Assembly: GCA_963722175.1 (NCBI GenBank)
Contig: CAVRKA010000001.1
Location: forward strand, 248,001 to 312,000
DNA: 64,000 nucleotides
Reading direction: 5' to 3'
DNA from: WHSW01 sp963722175
Lineage (GTDB): Bacteria > Actinomycetota > Thermoleophilia > Solirubrobacterales > 70-9
This document shows, piece after piece, positions 52,822 to 60,455 of the stretch. The first letter of the stretch is position 1; every line of letters starts with the position of its first letter. The translations under genes were made by a program, and so were the position numbers. Under the pieces are notes generated by a model. That model saw nothing but the letters and a program-made list of their open reading frames with translations, did not search any database and was not told where the DNA came from.

Positions 52822-53252
52822 TGTCTGCTGGGCTTCCCGGACTTGGTCTCGGCGGGTTGTTCTTCGTGATCTCGGCGCTGCTCGGGCCCGCCTTCGAGCT
52901 CGGCCGCGCGGCGCGCGGGCGCAGCAGCGTGCGGGCGTGGCGGCAGGTCGGGCGCCAGTTCGCGCTCGCGCTCGCGATGATCGTCGCGGTCGAGCTCGCG
53001 CTCCGTGGCCTGTTGCTCGCCGGCGCCGTGCTCGGCGCCGGCACCGATCCGGGCGGCCAGGGTCTGACCGCCCTGCCGCTGACCCCGATCGGGATCACCA
53101 CGGCAGTGTTGTTCGCGGTCCTGCTCGCCGCCAAGTGCGCCCAGCTCGGGCTCCGGGCCGCTGTGCGGATGCGGGCGTGGCGGTCGCGGACCCGCGGGCT
53201 CTGCCCGCAGCCGTGCGATTGCTGCAGTCAGGCCAGCCAGGCTCGGACCTAG
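52821..53252 (+). CDS. membrane protein coupled to the glycosyltransferase
   Basis: A 143-residue protein with three hydrophobic segments (about 8-25, 48-70, 82-105) and a Cys-rich C-terminus (GLCPQPCDCCSQ). The ATG overlaps the upstream stop (TGATG), so it is translationally coupled to the glycosyltransferase and may be an accessory subunit. No known family recognised. Confidence 0.7.
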   Translation: MSAGLPGLGLGGLFFVISALLGPAFELGRAARGRSSVRAWRQVGRQFALALAMIVAVELALRGLLLAGAVLGAGTDPGGQGLTALPLTPIGITTAVLFAVLLAAKCAQLGLRAAVRMRAWRSRTRGLCPQPCDCCSQASQART

Positions 53253-53285
53253 GCGGACTTGAACCGATGCTCCACAATCTCCCAG

Positions 53286-54842
53286 ATGAGCGAGAGCGCG
53301 GGACGCCTGTCGCCGCACCTCCCCAGGTCGCCGGGGGCGCGCCTGTCGAACGACACCAGCCTCGCCCGCCGGGCGGCGGACGGGGACGAACGCGCCTTCG
53401 CGGCGATCTACGAGCGACACCACCAGGAGCTCTATCGCTACTGCCGGGCGATCCTCCGCGATCCGGACGACGCCCAGGACGCCCTGCAGGCGACGATGGT
53501 CAAGGCTCTTCGCGCGCTGCCGGGCGAGGAGCGCGAGATCGCGCTGAAGCCGTGGCTGTTCCGGATCGCGCACAACGAGGCGATCTCGATCGTCAGGGCT
53601 CGGCAGAGCTCGGCGACGCTCGACCCGGAGGTCGCCGACCCGCAGGCGGCGCCGGACGACGAGGCGGAGACGCGCGAGCGTCTGCGCGAGTTGGTCGGCG
53701 ACCTGGAACAGTTGCCCGAGCGGCAGCGCGGCGCGCTCGTGATGCGCGAGCTGAGCGGACTGAGCTTCGCGGAGATCGGTCGCGTGTTCGACGTCAACCC
53801 GTCGGCCGCGAAGCAGGCGGTCTACGAGGCGCGCGTCGCGCTGCTGGAGATCGCTGAGGGTCGCGAGATGGAGTGCGATCTGGTCAGAGAGGCGATCTCC
53901 GCCCACGACCGGCGCGTCCTGCGCGGCCGGCGGATCCGCGCCCACCTGCGCGGCTGCGAGCGCTGCAGCGACTTCGAGGCCGGGATCGGGCGGCGGCGCT
54001 CCGACCTTGCCGCGCTGGCGCCGCCGATGGCGGTTCCCGCGGCGCTTGCGACTCTGCAAGCGGTGCTCGGCGGCGGATCGGCCGCGGGAGGCGCCGCGGC
54101 CGTCGGCGCCGGGGCCGGGGCGGGCGCGCTCGGCGGCGGGGTCGGAGCCGGCCTCGGCGGCGCCGCCCTGAAGGCGACGGTCGCCGTCCTCGCCACGGCG
54201 ACGGTCGCCGGCGGCGCGGCCCAGCTCACCGGGGTGATCGACGTCGGCGGGTCGTCGAAGCCGAAGCAGGAGAGCGCCCCAGCGACGGCGCCCGCGCAGC
54301 CGGCCGAGACCTCGGGCGGCGGTGGCGAGGCCGCCGGCGGCTCGACCCGCTTCGGGTCGAGCCAGGCCGGCTCGCAGGGCCAGGGACAACGCGGCAACGG
54401 CGATCGACAGGGGCGCGGAAACGCCGACCATCGCCAGGGCGGCGGCAACGGCGCTCCGGGCAACCGCAGCCACGCTCAGGCGACGGCGCCAGGGCAGGCG
54501 ACGGCGCCAGGGCAGGCGACGGCACCTGGTCAGACCACGTCGCCCGGAAACTCTGGATCGGCGCCGGGCCAGGCGGGCTCGGCGGGCGGCTCCGCCGGCG
54601 CCCCTGGTCAGACGGGAAGCACCCCGGGCCAGTCGGGTTCGGCCGGCAACTCCGCCGGCGCTCCGGGCCAGACCGGAACCGCTCCGGGCCAGTCGGGCGC
54701 CCAGGGCGGGGGCACGGACGCAAGCGCGAGCGGCCAGGCGCACGGAGGCGGTACCGGCACCGCTCCCGGTCAGACAGGCGCCTCGCCGGGCCAGAGCGGC
54801 ACGGCCGGAAGCTCGGCGAACGCGCCCGGGGACCTCGAGTAG
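53286..54842 (+). CDS. ECF sigma factor fused to anti-sigma-like zinc finger, TM segment and APGQ-repeat tail
   Basis: A 518-residue protein. Sigma2 (about 25-95, LARRAADGDERAFAAIYERH, LYRYCRAILRDPDDAQDALQ) and sigma4 (about 140-190, LPERQRGALVMRELSG) are clear. A zinc-finger-like segment (about 200-228, HxxxCxxC as HLRGCERC) is typical of anti-sigma factors. After a Gly/Ala stretch a membrane helix follows (about 294-316). The tail to 518 is Gly/Ser/Pro rich with repeated APGQ units. ATG at 53286 is preferred over TTG at 53259. The sigma part would be tethered to the membrane. See findings. Confidence 0.85.
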   Translation: MSESAGRLSPHLPRSPGARLSNDTSLARRAADGDERAFAAIYERHHQELYRYCRAILRDPDDAQDALQATMVKALRALPGEEREIALKPWLFRIAHNEAISIVRARQSSATLDPEVADPQAAPDDEAETRERLRELVGDLEQLPERQRGALVMRELSGLSFAEIGRVFDVNPSAAKQAVYEARVALLEIAEGREMECDLVREAISAHDRRVLRGRRIRAHLRGCERCSDFEAGIGRRRSDLAALAPPMAVPAALATLQAVLGGGSAAGGAAAVGAGAGAGALGGGVGAGLGGAALKATVAVLATATVAGGAAQLTGVIDVGGSSKPKQESAPATAPAQPAETSGGGGEAAGGSTRFGSSQAGSQGQGQRGNGDRQGRGNADHRQGGGNGAPGNRSHAQATAPGQATAPGQATAPGQTTSPGNSGSAPGQAGSAGGSAGAPGQTGSTPGQSGSAGNSAGAPGQTGTAPGQSGAQGGGTDASASGQAHGGGTGTAPGQTGASPGQSGTAGSSANAPGDLE

Positions 54843-54854
54843 TCCCGCCGGGGG

Positions 54855-54891
54855 TAGGCCCTTACTTTCGTTTCGTTTCCGCGTTGTTTGG
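54855..54891 (+). promoter_or_regulatory. bipartite promoter motif, copy 2
   Basis: TAGGCCCTTACTT, 14 nt, CGTTGTTTGG, upstream of the DUF11/RTX gene with AGGAGG before its ATG. Identical in the first block and spacer length to 51748-51783. Confidence 0.6.
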
Positions 54892-54942
54892 GTAGATGAC
54901 CGGATCACGCAGGAACGCGACGATCGGCAGGAGGGACCAGAG

Positions 54943-55839
54943 ATGACGCCGTTGCGCAGGCATGGAATCCGACTAGGGGCTGCGGCGTTCGCCGCGATGG
55001 GGCTGATCGCCCTGCTCCCCGCGAGCGCGCTCGCGGCTACGGCCGACCTCGCGGTCGACAAGAGCGACGGGCTCGACGACTCCGCGACCGTGACGGTGGG
55101 CGGCGAGATCACCTACACGATCACGGTCACCAACAACGGCCCGGATGCGGCAACCGGGGTCGAGCTCGTCGACAACCTCTCGAACCGGCTCGATTTCGTC
55201 TCCGCGGATCCGAGTCAGGGGTCCTGCAAGGGGTCGAAGAAGCTCACCTGCACACTGGAAACGATCGCGAACGGAGCGTCGGCGACCGTGACGATCAGGG
55301 TGACGGCGAAGAAGGACGGGGAGGTCGTCAACGCGGCGAGCGTGACGACCACGGACACCGACCCGGTGAGCCCCAACGACACCGACAAGGAGACCACGAA
55401 CATCGTCGAGCCGGTAGCGGTCACCTGCAACGGCCAGGACGCGGACTTCGTCGGAACCGAGGGCAATGACACGCTCACGGGGACGAAGAAGCGGGATGTG
55501 TTCGTCACCCTGGGCGGCAACGACACGGTCGTCGGGGGCGCCGGCGGTGACCTCATCTGTACGGGGGGCGGCGACGACACGATCAGGGGAGAGGACGGCA
55601 ACGACGCGATCAAGAGCGGCGGCGGCAACGACCTGGTCAAGAGCGGCGTCGACAACGACTTCATCAAGAGCGGCGGCGGCAACGACCTCGCCAAGGGCGG
55701 CGCGGGCGCCGACCAGATCCGCGGGAAGGCCGGCGACGACAGCCTCGGCGGGGGCAGCGGCGACGATATTTTGCGTGGGGGAGGTGGGTCAGACAGCTGC
55801 AAGGGTGGTCCCGGTACGGACACCAAGTTCGGCTGCTGA
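54943..55839 (+). CDS. secreted DUF11 / RTX-repeat protein
   Basis: A 298-residue exported protein. Signal peptide (about 1-31, ending ALAA), one DUF11 beta-sandwich (about 33-145, ITYTITVTNNGPDAATGVELVDNLS), then RTX-type Gly-Asp repeats (about 165-290, GGAGGDLICTGGGDDTI, GGGNDLVKS, GGSGDDILRG) and a final Cys pair. RTX repeats bind calcium. Ribosome site AGGAGG with 8-nt spacing. Followed by a bidirectional terminator. Confidence 0.9.
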   Translation: MTPLRRHGIRLGAAAFAAMGLIALLPASALAATADLAVDKSDGLDDSATVTVGGEITYTITVTNNGPDAATGVELVDNLSNRLDFVSADPSQGSCKGSKKLTCTLETIANGASATVTIRVTAKKDGEVVNAASVTTTDTDPVSPNDTDKETTNIVEPVAVTCNGQDADFVGTEGNDTLTGTKKRDVFVTLGGNDTVVGGAGGDLICTGGGDDTIRGEDGNDAIKSGGGNDLVKSGVDNDFIKSGGGNDLAKGGAGADQIRGKAGDDSLGGGSGDDILRGGGGSDSCKGGPGTDTKFGC

Positions 55840-55887
55840 CAACACGTCACGGCCGGCCCGTGCTGCCGGCTGTGACCTCCGACGGGT

Positions 55888-55913
55888 GACGGGCGCCTCA
55901 ATCGGCGCCCGTC
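55888..55913. terminator. strong hairpin between convergent genes
   Basis: Perfect 10-bp stem GACGGGCGCC / GGCGCCCGTC with a 6-nt loop, followed by GCCTTTCCC. It terminates the DUF11/RTX gene and, on the minus strand, the DUF5519 gene. Confidence 0.75.
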
Positions 55914-55950
55914 GCCTTTCCCGAGCCGAGCGCGGGCTCGGTGAACGCGC

Positions 55951-56295
55951 TCATGCTTCGACGGGGATCCCGTGGCGGGCGACCGCGCGGTCGTAGTTGA
56001 GGCGCAGCATCGCCACCACGTCGTCGACGTCCGCTTCACTTTCGATCAGGCGGGCGCCGTAGCCCGGCTTGCCCGGAAACACGGGGTGGTAGTCAATCCG
56101 GCCGGCCTCGTGAAGCTGATGCCAGACCGCCTTTGGAAAGCCGCTGTGAAATGTGCGATCGCCGTGCAGGTGCCCGATCTCGCGGCGCCCGACCCGCAGC
56201 GACAGCTCGCCGCGGTTGCCGTTCACCGCCTCGACTCCGGGCCACGAGGTCGCCTCCGCGACGATCCGTTCGCTGAAGCTGGCTTGCTGGGTCAT
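55951..56295 (-). CDS. DUF5519 protein
   Basis: A 114-residue protein of the DUF5519 (luciferase-domain-like) family. It has VGRREIGHLHGDRTFHSGF and HPVFPGKPGYGARLIES, a conserved pattern. Function unknown. ATG start with ribosome site AAGGAG. It diverges from soxR across the SoxR box, so it may be a SoxR target. Confidence 0.85.
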   Translation of the reverse strand: MTQQASFSERIVAEATSWPGVEAVNGNRGELSLRVGRREIGHLHGDRTFHSGFPKAVWHQLHEAGRIDYHPVFPGKPGYGARLIESEADVDDVVAMLRLNYDRAVARHGIPVEA

Positions 56296-56331
56296 GGCTG
56301 ACTCCTTGATTCGGATTCAACCGCGAGCCTA

Positions 56332-56349
56332 CAAGTTCAAGTGAACTTG
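56332..56349. promoter_or_regulatory. SoxR-type operator
   Basis: Perfect 18-bp palindrome CAAGTTCAAGTGAACTTG, with the two halves separated by AG. This is the classical SoxR-box shape (CCTCAAGTT-AACTTGAGG-like). It lies between soxR and the divergent DUF5519 gene. Confidence 0.8.
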
Positions 56350-56382
56350 AAGTCAAGGGCGGAGTCTGGTTTCCTTGCTCGC

Positions 56383-56832
56383 GTGAAGGATCTGCTCACG
56401 ATCGGCGAGGTCTCGCGCCGCAGCGGCGTCGCCGCCTCGGCGTTGCGGTTCTACGAGGAGCGTGGGCTGATCACCTCCGAGCGCGCCGGCTCGGGCCACC
56501 GGCGCTTCCCGCGGCCGGTCCTGCGGCGGATCGCGTTCATCGTCTTCGCGCAGCGGATCGGATTGACGCTCGACGAGATCGGCGCCGAGCTCGCGAAGCT
56601 GCCCCCGGACCGCGCCCCGAGCCGCCGCGACTGGTCGCGCCTCTCGTCGAAGTGGACGGATCGGATCGACGAGCGGATTGCCGAGCTCGAGCGCCTGCGG
56701 CGGGGCCTGACCGAGTGCATCGGCTGCGGTTGCCTGTCGCTCGAACGCTGTCGGCTCGCGAACCCCGGCGACCGAGCCGCGAGGCTCGGACCGGGACCGC
56801 GCTACTGGGTCGGCGACCGCCCGCTCGATTAG
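56383..56832 (+). CDS. soxR: SoxR redox-sensing transcriptional activator
   Basis: A 149-residue MerR-family regulator with the [2Fe-2S] cysteines C112, C115, C117 and C123 (CIGCGCLSLERC). The N-terminal HTH begins LTIGEVSRRSGVAASALRFYEERGLI. It responds to redox-active compounds. The GTG at 56383 gives a normal-length protein; the GTG at 56341 would start inside the operator. The flavin monooxygenase gene follows 10 nt after it. Confidence 0.95.
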   Translation: MKDLLTIGEVSRRSGVAASALRFYEERGLITSERAGSGHRRFPRPVLRRIAFIVFAQRIGLTLDEIGAELAKLPPDRAPSRRDWSRLSSKWTDRIDERIAELERLRRGLTECIGCGCLSLERCRLANPGDRAARLGPGPRYWVGDRPLD

Positions 56833-56835
56833 CTT
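56830..56835 (+). promoter_or_regulatory. -10 box for the monooxygenase
   Basis: TAGCTT overlaps the soxR stop and ends 7 nt before the GTG at 56843, a leaderless promoter. The gene can thus also be transcribed independently of soxR. Confidence 0.45.
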
Positions 56836-56842
56836 GTCCCCG

Positions 56843-57940
56843 GTGAGCGGGCAGAGGACCGCAGCGGTGGTGGGCGCCGGGATCGGCGGGCTCGCGGCTG
56901 CGACCGCGCTCGGCCGCGCCGGCTGGGAGGTGACGGTGTACGAGGACGCCGAGGAGCTGCGCCCGCTCGGCGCGGGGCTCTCGATCTGGCCGAACGGCGT
57001 CCGCGCCCTGCGGGAGCTGGGCCTCGCCGAGCTGGCCGAGAACGGCCCGCGCGGCGGTGGCGCCCTGCGCCGGGCCGACGGCGCCGTGCTCGCCGAGTTC
57101 GCGCCCGAGACGATCGCCGAGCGCTACGGCGCCCCGCTGGTCGGGCTCCATCGCGCCGACCTGCACCAGGCGCTGTTCGACGCGGCCGGTCCCGAGCGGG
57201 TGCGTCTGGGGACTCGGGCGGTCGGGGTCGCCGCGAACGAGCTGCGCTTCGGCGACGGCTCGAGCGCGAGCGCCGATCTGATCGTCGGCGCCGACGGGAT
57301 CGACTCGACGATCCGCGCCGCGGTGATCGCCGACGGCCCGGCGCGGGACTCCGGAATCGTCGCCTTCCGCGGGATCGCCGCTTCCGGTCGCGAGGTTCCG
57401 GCCGGGGAGTGGTGGGGGGAGAGCAGCGTCGCGGGGCTGCTGCCGTTGCGCGGCGGGCAGGTGTACTGGTACGTCGCCTTCAGCGGCGAGCCGGACCAGG
57501 CCGAGCTCGAGCGCCACGTCGCGGAGTACGGGGCGACGGTCGGCGAGGTCGTCGCCGCGACCCCGGCCGGCGCGGTGCTCGCCCACCGACTTCACGACCG
57601 CAAGCCGGTGAGCGGCTGGAGCAAGGGCGCGACGACGTTGCTCGGCGACGCGGCCCACCCGATGCTCCCCTTCCTCGGGCAGGGCGCCTGCGCGGCGCTC
57701 GAGGACGCGGTCGCGCTCGCCGGCGCCTTCGAACGAAATCCTGAGGTCGAGGACGCGTTGCCGGCCTACGAGTTGGCTCGCTACGCGCGCACCAAGGCGC
57801 TGATCGAGGGCTCCGCCCGCGCCGCGCGGATCGCGCTGGCCGGCTCCGGCATCGGCCGGCGCCTGCGAAACGCACTCGTCGCCGCAGCGCCGGCGTCGCT
57901 GCGCCTTCGCCAGCTCGACCGCGTGATCGGGCGCGCCTGA
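56843..57940 (+). CDS. FAD-dependent aromatic monooxygenase
   Basis: A 365-residue flavoprotein of the PHBH/salicylate hydroxylase type. FAD motif VVGAGIGGLAAATALG (about 8-23), DG motif SADLIVGADGIDSTIR and GD motif TTLLGDAAHPMLPFLGQGACAALEDAV. Members hydroxylate aromatic or quinone substrates. Adjacent to soxR, the natural activator of genes handling redox-active compounds; a SoxR-dependent detoxification role is plausible. Confidence 0.92.
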   Translation: MSGQRTAAVVGAGIGGLAAATALGRAGWEVTVYEDAEELRPLGAGLSIWPNGVRALRELGLAELAENGPRGGGALRRADGAVLAEFAPETIAERYGAPLVGLHRADLHQALFDAAGPERVRLGTRAVGVAANELRFGDGSSASADLIVGADGIDSTIRAAVIADGPARDSGIVAFRGIAASGREVPAGEWWGESSVAGLLPLRGGQVYWYVAFSGEPDQAELERHVAEYGATVGEVVAATPAGAVLAHRLHDRKPVSGWSKGATTLLGDAAHPMLPFLGQGACAALEDAVALAGAFERNPEVEDALPAYELARYARTKALIEGSARAARIALAGSGIGRRLRNALVAAAPASLRLRQLDRVIGRA

Positions 57941-57950
57941 ACCCTCCCGG

Positions 57951-58328
57951 CTACGTGGAATCACCCATCTGGGGCTTCGCCTGCCAGAAGGCGAGCTCTC
58001 CGCCGGCCGGCCCGCCAACGACGCTGCGCCAGCCCGCCGGTCCCTCGCGCGGCTCGAGCAGGACCGCGGCACCGAGCCGCCGCGCGGTTTCCGTGGCCGC
58101 AGCCACGTCGGCGACGGCGACGTAGGGGAGCCAGAGCGGTCGGGTCGTCCCGCACTCGACCACCCCGCCGCTGAGCCCGTCCCCGGGGTCGAGCGAGCGG
58201 TAGCTCCCCGCCTCCGTCTCGATTCGGTCCGTGCTCCAGCCGCACAGGCGGGTGTAGAAATCGCACGCTCCGCCCAGGTCAGGGGTGTGCAGTTCGAGGT
58301 GCACGACGGGGTGTGGTTTGTTGGCCAT
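57951..58328 (-). CDS. VOC-family protein
   Basis: A 125-residue vicinal-oxygen-chelate fold protein (glyoxalase/bleomycin-resistance type). VVHLELHTPDLGGACDFYTRL with the first His, and AVADVAAATETARRLGAAVLLEP. The last metal position Glu is replaced (GGELAFWQ). It diverges from the sigma factor gene with a 57-nt gap. Function unknown; DNA binding of sigma and VOC pairing is a familiar actinobacterial arrangement. Confidence 0.85.
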   Translation of the reverse strand: MANKPHPVVHLELHTPDLGGACDFYTRLCGWSTDRIETEAGSYRSLDPGDGLSGGVVECGTTRPLWLPYVAVADVAAATETARRLGAAVLLEPREGPAGWRSVVGGPAGGELAFWQAKPQMGDST

Positions 58329-58372
58329 CGACCTTGAGACCGAGGTAAGAGCGAAAACTCATCGCTGTGTCC

Positions 58373-58378
58373 TACCCT
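58373..58378 (+). promoter_or_regulatory. -10 box for the SigG-like gene
   Basis: TACCCT ends 7 nt before the ATG at 58386, leaderless layout. Confidence 0.5.
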
Positions 58379-58385
58379 GGGGATC

Positions 58386-59504
58386 ATGGCTTCGACCGTC
58401 CCGGCCGCACAGGAACACGACCTGCTCGAGCGCGCCCAGGCGGGCAGCGAGGACGCTTTCGCGCGGCTCGTCGAGCCCTACCGCGGCCAGCTTCACGCTC
58501 ACTGCTACCGGATGCTGGGCTCGGTTCACGACGCCGAGGACGCGCTCCAGGAGACCCTGCTCCGCGCCTGGCGGGCGCTCGATCGCTTCGAGGGCCGCAG
58601 CTCGCTGCGCTCGTGGCTGTACACGATCGCCACCAATACGTCGCTGAACGCGATTGCCAAACGCCCGAAGCGGGTGCTCCCGATCGACTACGGGCCGGCC
58701 GCCGACCCGCACGTCGGCCCGGGCGAGCCGCTGGTCGAGTCCGTCTGGGTGGAGCCCTACGCGGACGAGCGGCTTGGGCTCGAGGACGGATACGCGGCTC
58801 CCGAGGCGCGCTACGAGCAGCGCGAGGGCGTCGAGCTGGCGTTCGTCGCCGCGCTTCAGTTCCTACCGGCAAACCAGCGCGCCGCGCTGATCCTGCGCGA
58901 GGTGCTCGGCTTCTCCGCCAAGGAGTGCGCCGCGACGCTCGAGACCAGCGTCGCCTCCGTGAACAGCGCCCTGCAGCGGGCCCGTAAGACCGTCGAGGAG
59001 CGCCTCCCCGAGCGGAGCCAGCAGGAAACGATCCGGACCGTCGGCGACGAGCGGATCCGCGAGCTGGTTGAGGAGTATGTCGACGCCTGGGTCCGCGGCG
59101 ACGTCGACGAGGTGGTCTCGCGGCTCACCGAGGACGCTTGCTTCTCGATGCCGCCGATGAGCACGTGGTACGGCGGGCCGGGCAACCGCGAGGAGATCCG
59201 CACCTTCATCGGGGGCTTCGCGATGGTCCCGGACTGGGTCTGGAAGGCCGTGCTCGTCCGGGCCAACGGGCAGCCGGCGGCCGCGTTCTATACGTGGGAC
59301 GAGGCCGCCGGCGCGTTCCTGCCGTTCGCGCTCAACGTCTTCACCTTCGACGGCGAGCAGATGAGCGACGTGACCGCGTTCATCGTCCGCTCGATCGATG
59401 ACCCATCGCGCGAGCGGATGATCCGGATGCCGGAGAACGCGATGGACGCCTCTCGCCTGGCGGCGGCGTTCGAGAACTTCAACCTCCCGGAGCGGCTCGA
59501 CTGA
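58386..59504 (+). CDS. SigG-like ECF sigma factor with SnoaL-like domain
   Basis: A 372-residue sigma factor. Sigma2 (about 12-80, LYTIATNTSLNAIAKRPKRVLPIDYG end) and sigma4 (about 150-210, LPANQRAALILREVLGFSAKECAATLETS) are followed by a SnoaL-like alpha+beta domain (about 225-340), as in the SigG/ECF41-type group, where the extra domain modulates activity without an anti-sigma partner. The divergent VOC gene suits that group. The stop overlaps the next gene's CTG. Confidence 0.9.
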   Translation: MASTVPAAQEHDLLERAQAGSEDAFARLVEPYRGQLHAHCYRMLGSVHDAEDALQETLLRAWRALDRFEGRSSLRSWLYTIATNTSLNAIAKRPKRVLPIDYGPAADPHVGPGEPLVESVWVEPYADERLGLEDGYAAPEARYEQREGVELAFVAALQFLPANQRAALILREVLGFSAKECAATLETSVASVNSALQRARKTVEERLPERSQQETIRTVGDERIRELVEEYVDAWVRGDVDEVVSRLTEDACFSMPPMSTWYGGPGNREEIRTFIGGFAMVPDWVWKAVLVRANGQPAAAFYTWDEAAGAFLPFALNVFTFDGEQMSDVTAFIVRSIDDPSRERMIRMPENAMDASRLAAAFENFNLPERLD

Positions 59505-60235
59505 GGCCGGTCCGGGTCGGCTGCTCGGGGTGGGTCTACCGCGACTGGCGCGGCCACTTCTATCCCGAGAAGCTGCCGCAGCGCGAGTGGCTTTCCTACT
59601 ACGCGCGGCAGTTCGACACGGTCGAGATCAACAACACCTTCTACCGGCTGCCCTCCGAGGGCGCGGTCGCCGGCTGGGTCGAGCAGACCCCGGCCGACTT
59701 CTGCTTCGCGGTCAAGGCGAGCCGCTACATCACCCACGTCAAGCGCCTGAAGGACCCCGAGAAGTACGTCGAGCGGTTCTGCGACGCGATTCGGCCGCTG
59801 ACCGAGGCGCGGCAGCTGTCGGTGATCCTCTGGCAGCTGCCGCCGACGTTCAAGCGCGACGACGAGCGGCTCGCGGCGGCGCTGAAGGCGATCGGTGAGC
59901 GGGCGCCCGGGCGCCACGCGGTCGAGTTTCGGCACGAGAGCTGGTTCGTCCCCGACGTCTACGCGCTGCTGCGCGAGCGGAACGCCGCGCTCGTCATTGT
60001 CGACTCGCCCGAGTACCCGTTCGCGAAGCGCGAGCTGACCGCCGACTGGACCTACGTCCGCCTCCACCGCGGCGGCCGCAAGACCAGCGGCCGCTACACA
60101 CAGGCCGAGCTCGCGACCTGGAAGCGCCGGATCGCGGCCTGGCGGGCGAGGGTCGAGGTTCTCGCGTACTTCAACAACGACTGGGAGGCGTTCGCCGTCG
60201 ACAACGCGCGGGCGCTGCGCGAGGGCTTCAGCTAG
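59501..60235 (+). CDS. DUF72 family protein with apparent CTG start
   Basis: A 244-residue TIM-barrel protein of the DUF72 (YecE) family: VRVGCSGWVYRDWRGHFYP, VEINNTFYRLPSE, FCFAVKASRYITHVKRL, and ...VEFRHESWF near residue 145. No ATG, GTG or TTG is available in the right frame upstream; CTG at 59501 overlaps the sigma stop (CTGA) and has CCCGGAG 8 nt ahead. Function unknown. Its stop is followed by 220 nt containing the second palindromic element. Confidence 0.85.
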   Translation: MRPVRVGCSGWVYRDWRGHFYPEKLPQREWLSYYARQFDTVEINNTFYRLPSEGAVAGWVEQTPADFCFAVKASRYITHVKRLKDPEKYVERFCDAIRPLTEARQLSVILWQLPPTFKRDDERLAAALKAIGERAPGRHAVEFRHESWFVPDVYALLRERNAALVIVDSPEYPFAKRELTADWTYVRLHRGGRKTSGRYTQAELATWKRRIAAWRARVEVLAYFNNDWEAFAVDNARALREGFS

Positions 60236-60311
60236 TCGGTCCTCCTTCCTTGTATGGACGTGTGATTCAAAGGCGTCCGCGAACCGATCGGTCTGAATCC
60301 CGCATACATCG

Positions 60312-60360
60312 GTGAGCGTCCCTGAGTAGCCGCTCCAGGGCACATTCCGGGACGTTCGCC
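60312..60360. repeat. dispersed palindromic element, copy 2
   Basis: GAGCGTCCC (60314-60322) pairs with GGGACGTTC (60349-60357). The inner part contains GGCACATTCC. Matches 10672-10722 in both arms, overall length and the flanking GTGA and TCG. It lies in the gap between DUF72 and the six-repeat gene. Confidence 0.6.
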
Positions 60361-60455
60361 GCGTTGGTAAGCGAGGAAACCGGCTGTCCCGACCCGGCCT
60401 TGCATCGCAACACCGGCGCGGGTACGCTGGCATCAGTCCCGAGGGAAAGGGCTCG

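Noticed and set aside
53250..53260. TAGGCGGACTT before the fused sigma gene as a third copy of the bipartite motif
   Set aside because: It lacks two positions of the 13-nt block, contains the preceding stop codon and has no CGTT box at the right distance.
54480..54800. Short tandem DNA repeats that could suggest a CRISPR array
   Set aside because: They are in-frame APGQ codon repeats of the sigma-fusion tail, not evenly spaced repeats with unique spacers.
52803..55112. Long minus-strand frame opposite the fused sigma gene
   Set aside because: Arg/Ala-rich shadow without motifs; the plus-strand sigma domains are clear.
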